A stretch of DNA of 64,000 nt from the NCBI GenBank assembly GCA_025504975.1, contig JANUWI010000021.1, positions 620,001 to 684,000 on the forward strand, written 5' to 3'. Below are positions 44,454 through 56,170 of this stretch, in pieces. Numbering within the stretch: position 1 is the first letter of the stretch; every line of letters starts with the position of its first letter. The notes below the pieces were generated by a model. The model had not been told where the DNA came from, made no database searches, and saw nothing but the letters and a program-made list of their open reading frames with translations. This DNA is from Plenodomus lindquistii. Its lineage: Eukaryota > Ascomycota > Dothideomycetes > Pleosporales > Leptosphaeriaceae. The translations under genes were made by a program, and so were the position numbers.

Positions 44454-45943
44454 CGGGTAGATGGTTGAGACGTACTCCACTTTGGTCTCAAGGTTGGCAT
44501 GGGCTCCCAATCTGCTGGCACTGCCTACCCTACTCGCTCCCACTTCTCCTGCTCCTCACGAGGCCAGTCGTGCTGTGGGAGATCTTACATGGCATACACG
44601 CCCCTGACACGATATCTCACGAAGCTGTGAACGCGCAAATCCTCCCACACTCGCGAGCTCGAGATACTTTCTTGAATGCGGTTCAGCGGTGGTGGGCCGT
44701 TCTTAGGGCTCCACATGTCCCACTGCACCTTAGCCTTGCACAAGGTGCACGCAGCACGGCAACATATGTAGTTGGTGGTGTGGTAGTCGCGGTTGGTGTT
44801 GCCATTCTAGCACCATTTCGGGTGTTGGTGTGGGCCGACCTCATTGGACGCGATTGCACAATAGAGAGATAATGGGTAGCTTTGAAGGGCAAGAACCGGG
44901 TTGGGATAGTACAGGAGTTGAGGATTACAGCTTACTTAGGCAGCGCGTCATATAACCATCTAACACCAAGCATGAAGTACATGACCACCCGACCCCGAGC
45001 GTGAATTTGCATCCATTCGACACCAATTCCATCACCACCTGGTATCGAGCATGGAGTATCCAAGACCACCCGACTTGAAGCATGGACTCTACCCATTCAA
45101 CAGCTGACGCGAGGGGCACCTACCAAATCACCGCCCCAATACCAGCCTACCTTGTATGCACCTCTTCAAGGTGGATGAGGACGTATAGGATATTCCACCC
45201 AACACCAAGCATCAAGTGTCATCCACTTGACAATTGGCAAGCGCACATGCCCTAGTAGACAGCCTCGCGTACACCCACCCAACAATGGGCATTGGGCTAA
45301 ACCTCCCGCTCCCACCAGCCAACTATGCCGACCAGTCTCGACCACACTCACCTCGTATGCGCAACTACAAGTTTCACACACCCGCCCGTTAGGGTGGATG
45401 GGAGGAGATGTCACATCCAATGGACGAGCGCTTCGTCGGCTGCATGCCCAGCTTCCTGTCTGCCAGTGCTCATTGTTTGGCACGCTTCATGTTAAAGAAA
45501 GGTGACTGGGTATGTTATTGCTTACTCTTTTCTCTATTGCGGTGCCAACTTTACTAGTCGCAAGCCCACGTTCAGTACTCTGGACACACCCTCACACAAC
45601 TCCGGCAGTTGATCTCAGTCATGGTGGAATGCTGTGACAACCCCTAGAAACACCACGGCGCCGTCTCGGTACCAAGCACCAACTTTGTCCACCCGACATC
45701 AAGCATCGAGTGGCGCCCACGAACAGTCCGCACGAAGTCTACCTACCTGATACCAAGCATTAAGGCCGCACCCAACAAGTAGCAGGACGACACTGGTTCT
45801 TCGCGTATCCGCCGGGTGGTTAGGAGAGTTATATCCACCCAATATGAAGCACGACGTACACGAGGCCGCTGACAATTAGAAGATGAGAGTTCTCGAGAGT
45901 TGCATTCACCACCCGAACAATCTGAACCCACTATATTTGTTGA
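44454..45943. other. No gene recognised; scattered copies of a degenerate motif
   Basis: Apart from the 28-bp array at its start, further single copies of the same CCACCCgACACCAAGCAT-like motif lie near 45197, 45690, 45745 and 45836. A plus-strand frame at 44432-44872 has one hydrophobic stretch near its end but no family match. Confidence 0.35.
44956..45120. repeat. Degenerate minisatellite, unit about 28 bp
   Basis: Units start at 44956 (CCATCTAACACCAAGCAT), 44985 (CCACCCGACCCCGAGCG), 45013 (CCATTCGACACCAATTCC), 45035 (CCACCTGGTATCGAGCATGG), 45066 (CCACCCGACTTGAAGCATGG) and 45093 (CCATTCAACAGCTGACG). Spacing is 22-31 bp. The copies are strongly diverged, so the array is old. Confidence 0.6.
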
Positions 45944-46688
45944 ATGGCCACTAGTACCAAGCGCCCGCGGGATACCTCGTCAACGAAACCCTCCAAACGC
46001 CGAGAACGTGTAACAAGCGAACGCTCGTCCAAGATTAACTCAGATACGTTAAGTGAGCTGGAACTATCTGACACGTCGGTCCTATCATCCTCTGCGTCCC
46101 TCTCAACCCCAACACCCCTCAGCGAAGGACATAGCGAGATTGGGCATTCACCGACACTACATTGCACGGATACGGAGTCCGGAAAGGCATGTGCTCCAGG
46201 ATATGGAGGGAATCTCAGCGAATCAGACAACAGCGATTGCCCGAGTTCAGCGCAGCCACCACCGTCGCCTTCTCGCACGAGCCGTTGCATTGCTAGTACA
46301 CGTTTCCCTATGGGAACACCGTGGCGGAGAACTTAGGCCAAGGTACTGCCAACCTCCTGCCCAAGGCACCGCCGACCTCCTGCTTCTTGCCAGGCTCAAC
46401 GACCCCATCACATTACAAAAAAGGTTAGGACACCATGTCCACAAGAGGTTAAGACACCTCACCAACCAAAAGCCCACAATAAGCAAGCGATGTAGCACTG
46501 CAATTAGCACTGTGACGCTAAGCTCCAATGGTAACAGTAGCCACAAGTCTGAGACATGTCTCATGTCTGTAAATGGTGCACATGGTGTTCGTGCGATGGC
46601 TATCACAACGGAGAAGTCTCGTAGAGAACCAAGCGGGAGAGAGATTAAAATAACGAAGGGTACAAGGGATAGGTCTCAGAGAGGCTAA
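45944..46688 (+). other. Two overlapping unrecognised ORFs, possible single gene with a frame change
   Basis: The frame 45944-46336 (130 codons) starts with a basic, nuclear-localisation-like N-terminus (KRPRDTSSTKPSKRRERV) followed by a long Ser/Thr/Leu-rich segment. The frame 46053-46688 (211 codons) overlaps it and is helix-rich and basic (IARLGIHRHYIARIRSPERH, later LLARAVALLVHVSLWEHR). The two could be one protein after a shift near 46130. I recognise no family, and the second frame may be a shadow of the first. Confidence 0.3.
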
Positions 46689-47054
46689 GATAGCCTTTTG
46701 TAAATTTATAAGTTGTTGCTCTCCCCTGCAGACTCTTACTTCTTACCTGTAGCCTAGATGCCGCCTTTTTGCCCATAGGAAGCAGCGCCGAATGCCTGCG
46801 ACTCCCAGTAGCGTGTCGCAAGCCTGGATTGATAATTCCAGACGCCCAGTCGATCCACCGAGAGGTAAACGGCCTGTATTCGTAAATCATCTAACAGGAG
46901 GGTCATCATCCGTAATAGAACGTCCACCACCTCTTGCCAGTGCTACATTTATAGAAGGAAGATGTTCATAATCTGCCGTTCCCCAGCGTGCATCTCCCGC
47001 GGCGGAGCATGAGTGCCTCCGTGCGATTAAGCTGTCTCTTATGCTGGCGTAAAT

Positions 47055-47462
47055 TTGGGCAAGAACAAGCAGACTCCTTTATGGATTGCAGTCGCGACGA
47101 CAGGGTGGAACGAGGCTCAACCAAGGGACCCAACGGAAGTTCTCGCGGATCTGGAAGCTGTCGCTGGGCTCCATCAATTGATTGCCATGTCCTGGGCCCA
47201 GAGTAACTACTCCTCATCTGTTCGCAAACTCGATCCTGCCATGCTCCTGAAACGGCGTCTTCAGCGTCTCAGTCAAAAGCAACTCCCCACCGCGTCCTAT
47301 CTGGACTGGGTCGTCTCTGTCGCAAGCCTCCACTCCGAGACGGTCGACATCTGGATGCATCTCCTTAGAACGGGTAGGTTTGTTACATCATGCCCAATGG
47401 CTCAGACGCGTGCTGGTGGCGACATCCCAAGTGGTGTTGAGCTTGTTCTGTCTGCGGCCTGA
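47055..47462 (+). other. Unrecognised ORF carrying the second copy of the dispersed repeat
   Basis: A frame of 135 codons whose start is not a standard ATG, so the true N-terminus probably lies in an upstream exon or is lost. It contains PLWIAVATTGWNEAQPRD, a Leu/Ala-rich helix, and QLPTASYLDWVVSVASLHSE, followed by a Trp-containing helix. The same 86-bp segment occurs at 33322-33407, so it belongs to a repeated family. Composition is coding-like throughout. Function unknown. Confidence 0.4.
47288..47373 (+). repeat. Dispersed repeat, copy 2 (first copy at 33322)
   Basis: See 33322-33407: 73 of 86 positions are identical, with no gaps. Confidence 0.75.
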
Positions 47463-48839
47463 TTACAGTAGCGATTGATTGCATACCCGCGCTGTGTACC
47501 TATCACGTACATGCATCACACACTGGCATGGGCGTCATTCGGTTGGCCGGTAGCAAATCAAACATCTCGTGCGCTGACACACAACACTGAATCGTTTCAA
47601 TATATGGTCGTTCTCGATGGAAAGCAAGATTAACATCATAAGTAGTTCCGAATCGATGCTAGAGATGATCTTACAAGCTGCCGTCACGAGTGGGCAAGTT
47701 ACTACCATCTTTAGTTATTAAGTTGTCTTGCGCTTTACTTGCAACCCTGCAAGATGTGTCAACACTCTTTGCATCTTTGTTAAAGCCTGTGTTCATTTTC
47801 ATTTTAGGGATTAAGATGTTAGTAGCAGTGATTGATGTGAATAGATTGTAATTAATCATGTAGAGCTCTCTATTCCACGTCAGTATGTTACTCTGCTGTG
47901 AAGGGATCGCCTTGATTACGGAGAAATGGCCGCCGCCCTGTGAGGTAGCAACATTGACCACGGTTGTCATCAGACCGATGGGTGAATGCGAGAGCCTGGA
48001 GCTGATGACATTTAAGCAAAGGTACCCACCTCTAGTTAGTGACTCTGTTTACGCGAATATAATCTAGATCAGCTACATGTTGTTCTTCTGCCGCTTCTAC
48101 TAGAGCTAGCAGTTGCCCACAGTGCCAAAGCGGCACAAGATGGCGTTGAATGGTAGCAGCTGGATATTCAAGGCGGCTTTTGAGACAAACTTGCCGCCGG
48201 CGGTCTCGAAGACTGTCGGCGTTCTGTAGAGAGGTGAAGGTGTTAGGCAGCACCACGTATGCAGCAAGGGTGAGCAAAGCTGCGCAAGCCGCACCTAGGT
48301 AGTAGCGCTTTTGAGCTTGGTTTTCCTGTACTAATATAGGTTTTCACGTCGTTTTTAGGGCTGGTGATTCATCGGTATTATCAACGCGGATGTCGGTGCT
48401 TGGGACAGCCTCCGTGCTGGGACTCCGCTGAGTCGCCACGAAGAGCGATGCCTATCATCAGCAAGACGAGCTTCCTTGTTTGGCTCTCGCCTACACCCGG
48501 CTCTCTTACGCCTAGGATAGCAAAGGCGGTTCTAGTCCTGGCGCTAGGGGTCTCGAGTGAGTGCCTCGAAACCAAAAACACCACCGCAAGGTCTGCAATA
48601 CGACTTCTAGGAAGCAGGGAAGACAGAAAAGTACACCATTGCCCGTGACTCAATGTTTACGCGCACTCATGTAGCCATCGCTACATGAAATGCAAACGCA
48701 TTGCGTCCGTCTTGTCGTGCCTCCACTCAACAATGCTCTATCAAGCTGATCGATAAAAGCACTAATCCCACGGCCTAGGAAGACCATTGACCTCTCAGCG
48801 AGCTAACCCAACCCCGAAGAAAACACGAATGTGGAAATG
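47463..48839. other. No gene recognised
   Basis: AT-richer sequence at 47500-48060 with short frames only. Frames of about 80-94 codons at 48032-48653 oppose each other on the two strands and carry no motif. Confidence 0.35.
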
Positions 48840-49531
48840 GAGGACGTCCCAGCACCTCAATGCTAGAACCCCTCACAACCATTCAATACAGCTGCGGACG
48901 AGCCGACCAAACTAAAGCCAAGCCGTTCTTCGACGCGCCTAACTCAAGAACCCACACGGTGCTCTCGATGAAGGAATTGGAATGCAACAAACAGGCCCGC
49001 TTGGCACTGGACGCGGCCCACGAGGATACAATCGGCGGCCTTGCAACGAGCACAGGCCCCTGCTACCTCCACCTGGTGAGCGAAGACCAAATTGGGGCAA
49101 TGGCGCTGATGCTCGACACAGTAACCTTCCAGGAGCACCACTTGATGGACGACGCCTTTTTTTTGGTCATCCACTTCCTCTAGTTCCGCGCTATGGGCTA
49201 GGAGATGATCGAAAAAAGGGAGTACTAGTAGCCGGCGGCGATACTTATATCCCCAGCTATGGGCAACCAGGGTGCACCATGGTACACGGAGGAAAGGAGT
49301 AGACTAGGATCTGCTTCATGGTTAGCAAGGGACCGGGCATTACGGACTAGTAAAATCGCAGCAATCTTGATCCACACAACGGGCAGGGACGTAGCAGTAC
49401 ACAACGTCTACAACCCCGCAGGAAACCCTACAGGCACTACGGCACTAACAGAACTAGAAACTGAACTCAGCTCAGATCAGCTACAGAATGCAGGATCATC
49501 ACCAGAGTTTTCAATCGCTACCAGCATCTAA
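48840..49531 (+). pseudogene. LINE-type retrotransposon relic, endonuclease region
   Basis: The frame at 48860-49030 gives TTIQYSCGRADQTKAKPFFD and HTVLSMKE, matching the start of the endonuclease (APE-like) domain of Tad/I-type LINE ORF2 proteins, in which an Asn-Cys-Gly start and a conserved QEP box follow each other. After frame changes, TRICFMVSK occurs at about 49301-49330, and the frame 49259-49531 gives IHTTGRDVAVHNVYNPAGNP, the conserved HNVYNP box. The reverse transcriptase domain that should follow is not found, so this is a 5' fragment with at least two frameshifts. Confidence 0.55.
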
Positions 49532-52500
49532 CGCCGGATGTCTATTCCAAACCCAAGACTTCAGACGAAAAGCCAGCCTGGCGCTGTAGTATCAAGCACG
49601 CACTCGGACACTACTACAATGCCGGCGACCGGAAGGCATGTCGCGGAACCCGCATTGGCGGCTTTGATGCGACCGCAGACCCAGCTGCTGAGTTTTCAGA
49701 GATTTCTTCAAAAGTGCATGTCAGGACGAGTGGCCTCTTTTGTTGCCAGTTTTGGTAGTCGGAGGAAGGGATTGGGTCTGCGTTATATCATAGATGGAGA
49801 CAGCTCGCTGGAACCCGATGCGATCACGATGGTCAAGGTCAGTATTCAAAGTGCCATTGGTTTCGTTTCTGTCTGAGCAGGATGGCCATGTTCGTGATTG
49901 ATGATGCGTTGTCACAGTCGAAGCATGGCTCTCTGCGCTCCGCTGTATGATCTACGACATCAAAAGGAGTGAACACCTGTTCTGTTTGGATTGTTCCTTG
50001 TGATGCGCACTGACTCGTGGCTCTGCGTGTTGCGCTAATAACTACGAAGGAGCTCGTATTCATTGAGTCACCAAAATTTCTTACACTGTGTGCACTGTGA
50101 CCACTACAACACACTAAGACACTGATTTAGAGTGATCAGATATTGCGTGAATACTCTAGCAGTAGTAGAAATAGTCTTTCTTCCGTCTTGAACAACATCT
50201 CGCATGCACGTCTCCATGCTCAGTATCCTATCGCTACTGTCGTATATCCTCATGGGTGTGCTCTTCCTCCGGCACTTCCTCGCCACTCGTTATATCAGCT
50301 TTCATTCGGGCTGGTCAGAACGTCGTTATTGAGAACGAGTTGGCCTTGTCCCCTTGCCGAGTTTGGACGACGAGGCTTCCTATGGTATGACAGCCGTTGA
50401 TCAGTTGCACGAAACCCGCTTCGTGATGTGGAAGGTGGTCCGGTCGTCGTGGAACTTAATCCACTGCCTATGCTGACTAGATCGTCGAGGCTGGCCCAAA
50501 CTTCTCGGTCGACTACTCAGGCTCTCCACTTGGGCATCTTGAACAAGACGCATGGGTCTGAATTCGTGCGCTCGTTGCTACCAAGTTGCGTGTTGTTCTA
50601 ACTGTCACGGGCCGAGCCTCCCATGGGTCTAATCAGTCACTATACCGTTGTTAGCCATTTTACACTTTAGCAAAGTACAGCATGTAACAAACTGTACCTA
50701 CAGACTGAAAGTGCTTACTGTAGATGTCTTAGGTTTGATAGATGGTCTAGTTGGTCTAGATGGTCCACTGAGCATAGGAGGTGAATTGGCCGTCGACTTG
50801 ATCCTCGCCCATCCACTGCTGCGAAGCGCGGGAGAAGACCGCTCAGCGATACTGTAAGGAAAAGAGTAGGGTATGAGTAGCCTCATTCCTCTCTACCCAG
50901 GACTTGGCCCAGTGCTCTTCTCCATCCAAAATCGCACCCGCATCTTGGGCACGCTCGGAGTCGTACTATTCCCTCCCGTCATCTTGTTCAAGTCCTTTGC
51001 ATACCATCGTGTTCTTCGAATGTCAATTGTCTCGCTCCTACATTTCCATCAATTCAGCTGTCATTGCGATCCTGACGAAGAGTTTACGTACAACGCGTTA
51101 CTAGCATACCATGTACAGCACAGTGCTATAAACCCTGCCGTAGCATCTCGTGTAGACCACCTGGTTATACCGAGACAAATGGGCCATTGCCATGATATGC
51201 GGTATGTACTTCATACCGCGGTATAACGACATCGGGCTTGTGCTGATTATACCTGTAGGTTCCTTAATGCTATGATATATACAAAGGGGCGTTTGATCCG
51301 GAAGCGACGCTCGTACTGCAAATCTCGTGTCCCCAATCGATGACTCCCAGTCCTCGCCTCCGAACGGGCTCTTCTTCACCACAGAGAATTGTTTGACGGC
51401 TAGGGTTGCACGTTGTAAAGAGGTCGCGTTCTGGTCGCTCAGTACATCTAGCCGGGTCTTAAGAGCGGCGGGGACGCCTACTCGTGTGGTGCGGTGTGGT
51501 GCTCTGGTGGGCGCTGGGCGTTGGTCAGGGGACCCCAAGGCGTGATAGGTAAGCGAAGGGGGGTGTCGCCATGGGTAATGGCAAGCAGAAAAATTAGGTA
51601 GCATGCACCTCGTCGCTCGAGTGATTTGGGGAAGACGTGACTGCTCGTGATGTCAAAGAGGACTGTCCCTAGCCGGCGATGCAGGTGACGCGCCTGGTGC
51701 GGGTATCGATGGGCTGTGACCCATCTCCCTTTGCAGGTAATGCAGGCAAGGACAAGCTCATCTCACTAGGCATCTTTGGATGATGCGGTGCTGCCTTGAC
51801 CCTTGATTGTTCCAGTGCTTCGGCTACGAGCTCTCCCGCAGCTTGCTTTCCTGGAGCGTGCTCCAATGAGGCAGTGGGCACCCTTGTCGTCACGTCTTTC
51901 CCCTGTTGTCTCGTCGATGGTGCCTGGTATGCGTGGCAGCAGAAAATTAGAGGAGAAGTTGTGTATTGTGTGAGCCTACGGAGGAGCGTGGGAACGATAT
52001 TGTAGCTGCTAAAAGGTGACTAAACACGTGGCTAGCGGTGGTCCAATAAGAGGGCTCTACGGCCTTCCCCATCCGCCCCGTAAGACGATGTTGCAATGAC
52101 AGATGGTGGTAATGGTAAGCAGAGCGGATATCAAGAGCCTAGAATTGAGAGGAAGAGATTGGGGAGGGCCAGTTGAAAATAGGAGAGACGCTTAAGAAGT
52201 TGCCGGGTAGCTGGCCAGGAACGGTTCCAACAATTGACTTGCCTTGCCAGCAATCCAAGTCAGAAGACGCTACAAAAGAGACTGAGTTAGGATGCATTGA
52301 CGTGAGGGAGTCTATATAAACCCAGACCAGCCGCAGGTTCTCAGGTGAGGTCGAAGAGGTGAGGGCTCAAGTGAAGGGCGGAGCGACCTGCGTAGATTAG
52401 CAGATTGAAGACCTCTACTAGCGTGCCAGGCAGATACGACGGGGCGCTTGGAATAAGAAAGAGGCGGTAGAGGCGAGTGGTAAAGAACCTGCAACGGTTA

Positions 52501-52734
52501 GCGAGAAGCGGAACCGATTCTTGGTGTGAATGACAGAGTGCACTGGACATGCACGGCAAATGGAGTGGGCGTTGGAAAATACGTATGTATGGCAGTTAAG
52601 TGACGGGACCAACTCAGAAATGCCTTGCGAAAACTACGCGTCAAGCAGTGCTGCCGCTGAGCCCGTTGCCGAGGATATCGAACCAATGTCCAAGCCCGTA
52701 ATGAGGGGTTCCAGCCTCTGCGAATGACGACGAG
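49532..52734. other. No gene recognised
   Basis: Two minus-strand frames look protein-like: 51101-51604 (167 codons; LKTRLDVLSDQNATSLQRAT, then VKKSPFGGEDWESSIGD) and 51669-51893 (74 codons; KQAAGELVAEALEQSRVK). They lie in the same order and direction and could be exons or fragments of one gene, but no family is recognised and no splice sites join them convincingly. The remainder holds short overlapping frames. Confidence 0.3.
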
Positions 52735-53170
52735 CACACAGGAGAATGTTGAACCAGCTGCTTCCGCGCCGTGTCCTACTCCACTTGACTGGACAAATAT
52801 CAAAAGCGAAAGCGCAACCCGTGAGTGTTGTGTTGGGCCTGTTGTTGTGCCGTGATCTGCTTAGAGCGACGGAGACGCAAGCTTCATCTCGGTCAGAAGC
52901 ACTTGCGCTGCGCCACAAGGACTCGAAACTATATTTCAATCACTGAATGACTTTGTACGGCTGGCGGAACTAGGTGCATGCGATTTGTGTCGCTTGCCGA
53001 GGGGCATTGATGTCTTCAGCCGAACATTTGCAGGGGTGAAATTCGTGGACGACTTGGGCCTCACCATGAAGGATACTATTCAGCCTCGAAAACGGCGATC
53101 GGCTTTTCCTTGCGTCTCGTCGCGCTCCAATGTAGCTCTCATTCTGGGCTCCAGGGGCTCTACACAATGA
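52735..53170 (+). other. Possible small spliced or decayed gene, family not recognised
   Basis: A frame from near 52735 (TSTQENVEPAASAPCPTPLD, then WTNIKSESATR) meets a good donor, GTGAGT, near 52820, and a CTTAG acceptor lies at about 52858-52863. Downstream, the frame ending at 53170 reads AELGACDLCRLPRGIDVFSR and FAGVKFVDDLGLTMKDTIQP, coding-like with a CxxC. The frames across the putative intron do not join cleanly, so this may be a relic. Confidence 0.25.
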
Positions 53171-53599
53171 TTTGTTGAGATTGTTGAGATTGAAATTCGG
53201 AGTGAGGGGAATTGATGAAACGGTCTCAACATGATCGCATTTAGCACCTCAAGCGAAGAAGTACGACTTTACCAGTAAACCAAGCTACCCCTGCCAGCAC
53301 CGGCCGCGAAGTCTGCGCGATCCGTTAGCAGCGGCCGAGCGAGGACGATGATCCGTATCGCCACAGCAATCCCACTTCGCAAGGAAAAACTCTACCTTCC
53401 CTTTTTCCACAGATGGGCCCCTCCCGATTGTTCCATTTGTCGCGCTAGAAGAGCATAGCAGTTGAGACATTGCGTTTTGAACCATAGTAATTGCAACATT
53501 GTGAGATGTCAGAAAAGTCCTTATGATCCAGCGGGGATGTCGCTAAAACACCTGAATCCTCTGTCTATGCGATCGAGAACTTGAGAGACCCCTTTTGGC
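53171..53599. other. Upstream flank of the Copia relic
   Basis: This may hold the Gag/protease part of the element, but no zinc knuckle or protease motif can be read. Only short frames occur. Confidence 0.3.
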
Positions 53600-54607
53600 T
53601 AGACTAACGTCGAATGGGACACCTGAGCCTGCCTAATCTCCGCAAGCTGCCTAAGTCAGCACCGGTCTACTCTCGAACGACCACGATATCGAAAATAAAC
53701 TAGGTTGCACCTGCGCCACATGCCGCATCGCTAAAGCAATTAACAAAGAATCTCGAGCACTAGCAACCGGGAGTTTTGAACACGTCAGCGACCTGGTTCA
53801 CTTTGACGTCTTCCACTTTGGCGATGCCGCGAAACCATGGGATGGAACTAAATACCTCGTCCTTGGAACCGATGACGCATCTGGAAGAGATGAAAACGCC
53901 TCAATGATCTACCCCGATAAATGATGACATTGTCGCAATGATCGAACGTGTACACAACGTCAAGATACGACGGGTACGATTTGACAAACTGATCTCCAAA
54001 AACCAGGAACTGTGCGACACATTGACCATGAAGGGTGTCATGATAGAATCGATCGCCCCGCGAGCCCATTATTAGACAGGACCACAGGAACGAACCCATC
54101 GAGTTTTCAGGGACAAAGTCACCGCCATGGTAAGCGCACTGCAGCTGCCACGACATGTTATGCGAGACTTTGAAGGCTTGACACAAGAAAATCTCGATAT
54201 TGACATTAGCAAGTACCTGGTTGAAGCCTTCGAGCACTTGATATGGCTTTAGAATCGATCTACGACTTGGGCTATTGAAAATGGGAAGACACCTGGGGAA
54301 CTTACTGAGGGAAGCCCTCCTGATCTGTTAAACCAACGAGTATTGGGATCCATATGCTTAGTAACTATTGATAAGGAAATCTAGAACAAATCTGGAGACA
54401 TTGAAGATCGTAGACTAGGCAGTTTTAGTGAACGAGCCTGGATAGGAATATACATGGGAGCAGCTAACTCTGAACACAACTACCGAGTACTTAAACTAAG
54501 GACTAGGAAAGTGCTAATCACCACAACAACACACTGCAGGGTGGATGAAACTGAGAAGGCGGGCCAACGCCAGCAAGTCATAACCACCCAAACAATGACA
54601 CCAACGC

Positions 54608-54667
54608 ACCACGCGACCCAACTCCAGCACCTCCTGTACCACGCAACCAACTCCAGCACCTCCTAGT
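54608..54667. repeat. 29-30 bp tandem duplication inside the Copia relic
   Basis: ACCACGCGACCCAACTCC and ACCACGCAACCAACTCC each begin a copy, and each is followed by AGCACCTCCT. The second copy ends at the TAG-TGA pair. Confidence 0.8.
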
Positions 54668-55266
54668 GACAACGGGCAGCCACTGAACCAACCCATGTCG
54701 CTGACCCACTTGGAAATGAATCAGAACACGGACACGATGATGCAAAGGACGAAAGCGACGACAACACCAAGAACAAACCCTCTATCCTATCCAAATTCTT
54801 TGGGGGTACACACCACACACAGATCAACATGATCGTTCTCACTGATCTCAGCGACGACGAAGACGACGATCCTGACTTCGTACTTGTCAGTGAAAACGAA
54901 AACGAACCCGAGTCAATTCCAGCCAAACAACTCCGGGATGCTACCATAAGGAACTCACATGAAGCATACGAGAAGCATATCGTGGAATGATATAAAGCTA
55001 ATAGGGCACCAAGCGCAGGAAAACCAAAGGCGGTCACCCTTGCCAACAACCCACTAGAGTTTCAACTGGAATGGATGGTAATCATACAAGGCTTCTGCTA
55101 CAACCACGCATCAATCAGACCCACCAGTACCAGGTACATCCAGTCTCAAGGTTCGCAAAGTAAGGGACTTGACGCAGAGCGCGATCGGCTAATGAAAGAC
55201 GACGACACTACCGAGGAAACACCAGCTGAGGAAGACACTCACAACGATGACTAGGTACCTAGAAGC

Positions 55267-55992
55267 TGTCACCAGTGCTTCTCGGAAAGCAAAAAGACCA
55301 AGAAATTCCCAAACAACACGGATGCAGTCTCAGGATGCGACGTGACACGCCCGTGCAACAAATGTGAATCCGAAGAAAATGGGCCCCGTCAGGATTTCGA
55401 CATGGGGTGCAAATGCGTCAATTGTGGGAGAACTGGGAAAGCTTGTAATGGAATATACCCGTACAATGGCAAAACAAAGTGTTATGCATGCCTATCCACT
55501 GCAAATGGACCAGAGTGCATGTCCACCATGGAATACCAACGCTGTCACGATAACTACGACAACGCCAAGGATAACGAACTGAGATGCCACAGATGCACTG
55601 TTATTAGATATGCGTGCAGGGGCAGATTCCCGTGCACAAACTGTATGAAGGAGAGCACACGTGTCCAGGAGAAATGCGGAAAGAAGGCAGAGGTTCGACC
55701 AGCTGAATTCAAATGTAAAACGTGCATAGCAATGCACACGACTTGCTACGATGAATACAGACGAGTCAAGGCCGCAAAGGCATCCTGATCCACTAGGGAG
55801 AGGTGGTGCACATATGTTGACAAGAACAAAACGCATTACTCAACATAGATCAACCTAGATGGAACACAAGGCAAGGACCAGGCAGCCCAACTCGACGAAG
55901 ACTTCAGACAATGCACAGAATGTGCCAAGTACAACACAGAGCACTTTAGGAAAAGCAGAATCTGTAGAGACAAATGTCCATGCGATAGATGC
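55267..55992 (+). other. Array of five Cys-rich modules, Zn2Cys6-like
   Basis: In the frame of the Copia relic, modules start at 55267, 55414, 55585, 55714 and 55912. Modules 2, 3 and 4 begin with exact C-x2-C-x6-C spacing (CVNCGRTGKAC, CHRCTVIRYAC, CKTCIAMHTTC). Modules 2 and 3 also complete the second half, C-x5 to 11-C-x2-C-x8 to 10-C, which is the fungal Zn2Cys6 binuclear cluster pattern. Modules 1 and 5 are degenerate. Stops at 55786, 55846 and 56002 now break the array. Confidence 0.6.
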
Positions 55993-56170
55993 TTAATTAC
56001 CTAGGAAAAAGACTACAAAGGAGCACTTATGGTAACAGGTGGATGCCTCTTCATGGAACAACAAAACCTAAGCCAAGATCTACAGCACCGTTAACAACGC
56101 GAAAGCCAAGTACCACGCTGGACGCACTATTAAATGGAAAAACAACACGAAGAACAACGGACAGCCTAAG

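Larger units (their letters stand above)
53600..56170 (+). pseudogene. Ty1/Copia retrotransposon polyprotein relic (integrase plus Cys-rich array)
   Basis: Pre-integrase motif RRMGHLSLPNLRKLPK is near 53608-53655. The zinc-binding CTCATCRIAKA is at 53706-53740, followed by the core strands LVHFDVFHFG and KYLVLGTDDASG. After a frame change at about 53919, one frame continues for 2.2 kb: EAFEHLIWL, RAWIGIYMGAANSEHNYRV (the Copia block after the integrase core), an acidic linker (SDDEDDDPDFVL), then a Cys-rich region. That frame is cut by TAG at 54073, 54250, 54382, 54664, 55252, 55846 and 56002 and TGA at 54667, 54988 and 55786. These fit CAG-to-TAG, TGG-to-TGA and CGA-to-TGA changes, with no indel. 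Reverse transcriptase and RNase H, which should follow integrase, are not seen. No LTRs were identified by eye. Confidence 0.75.

Noticed and set aside
53285..53485. Protease part of the Copia element on the minus strand
   Set aside because: The strand is opposite to the element, and no Asp-Ser/Thr-Gly active site is present.
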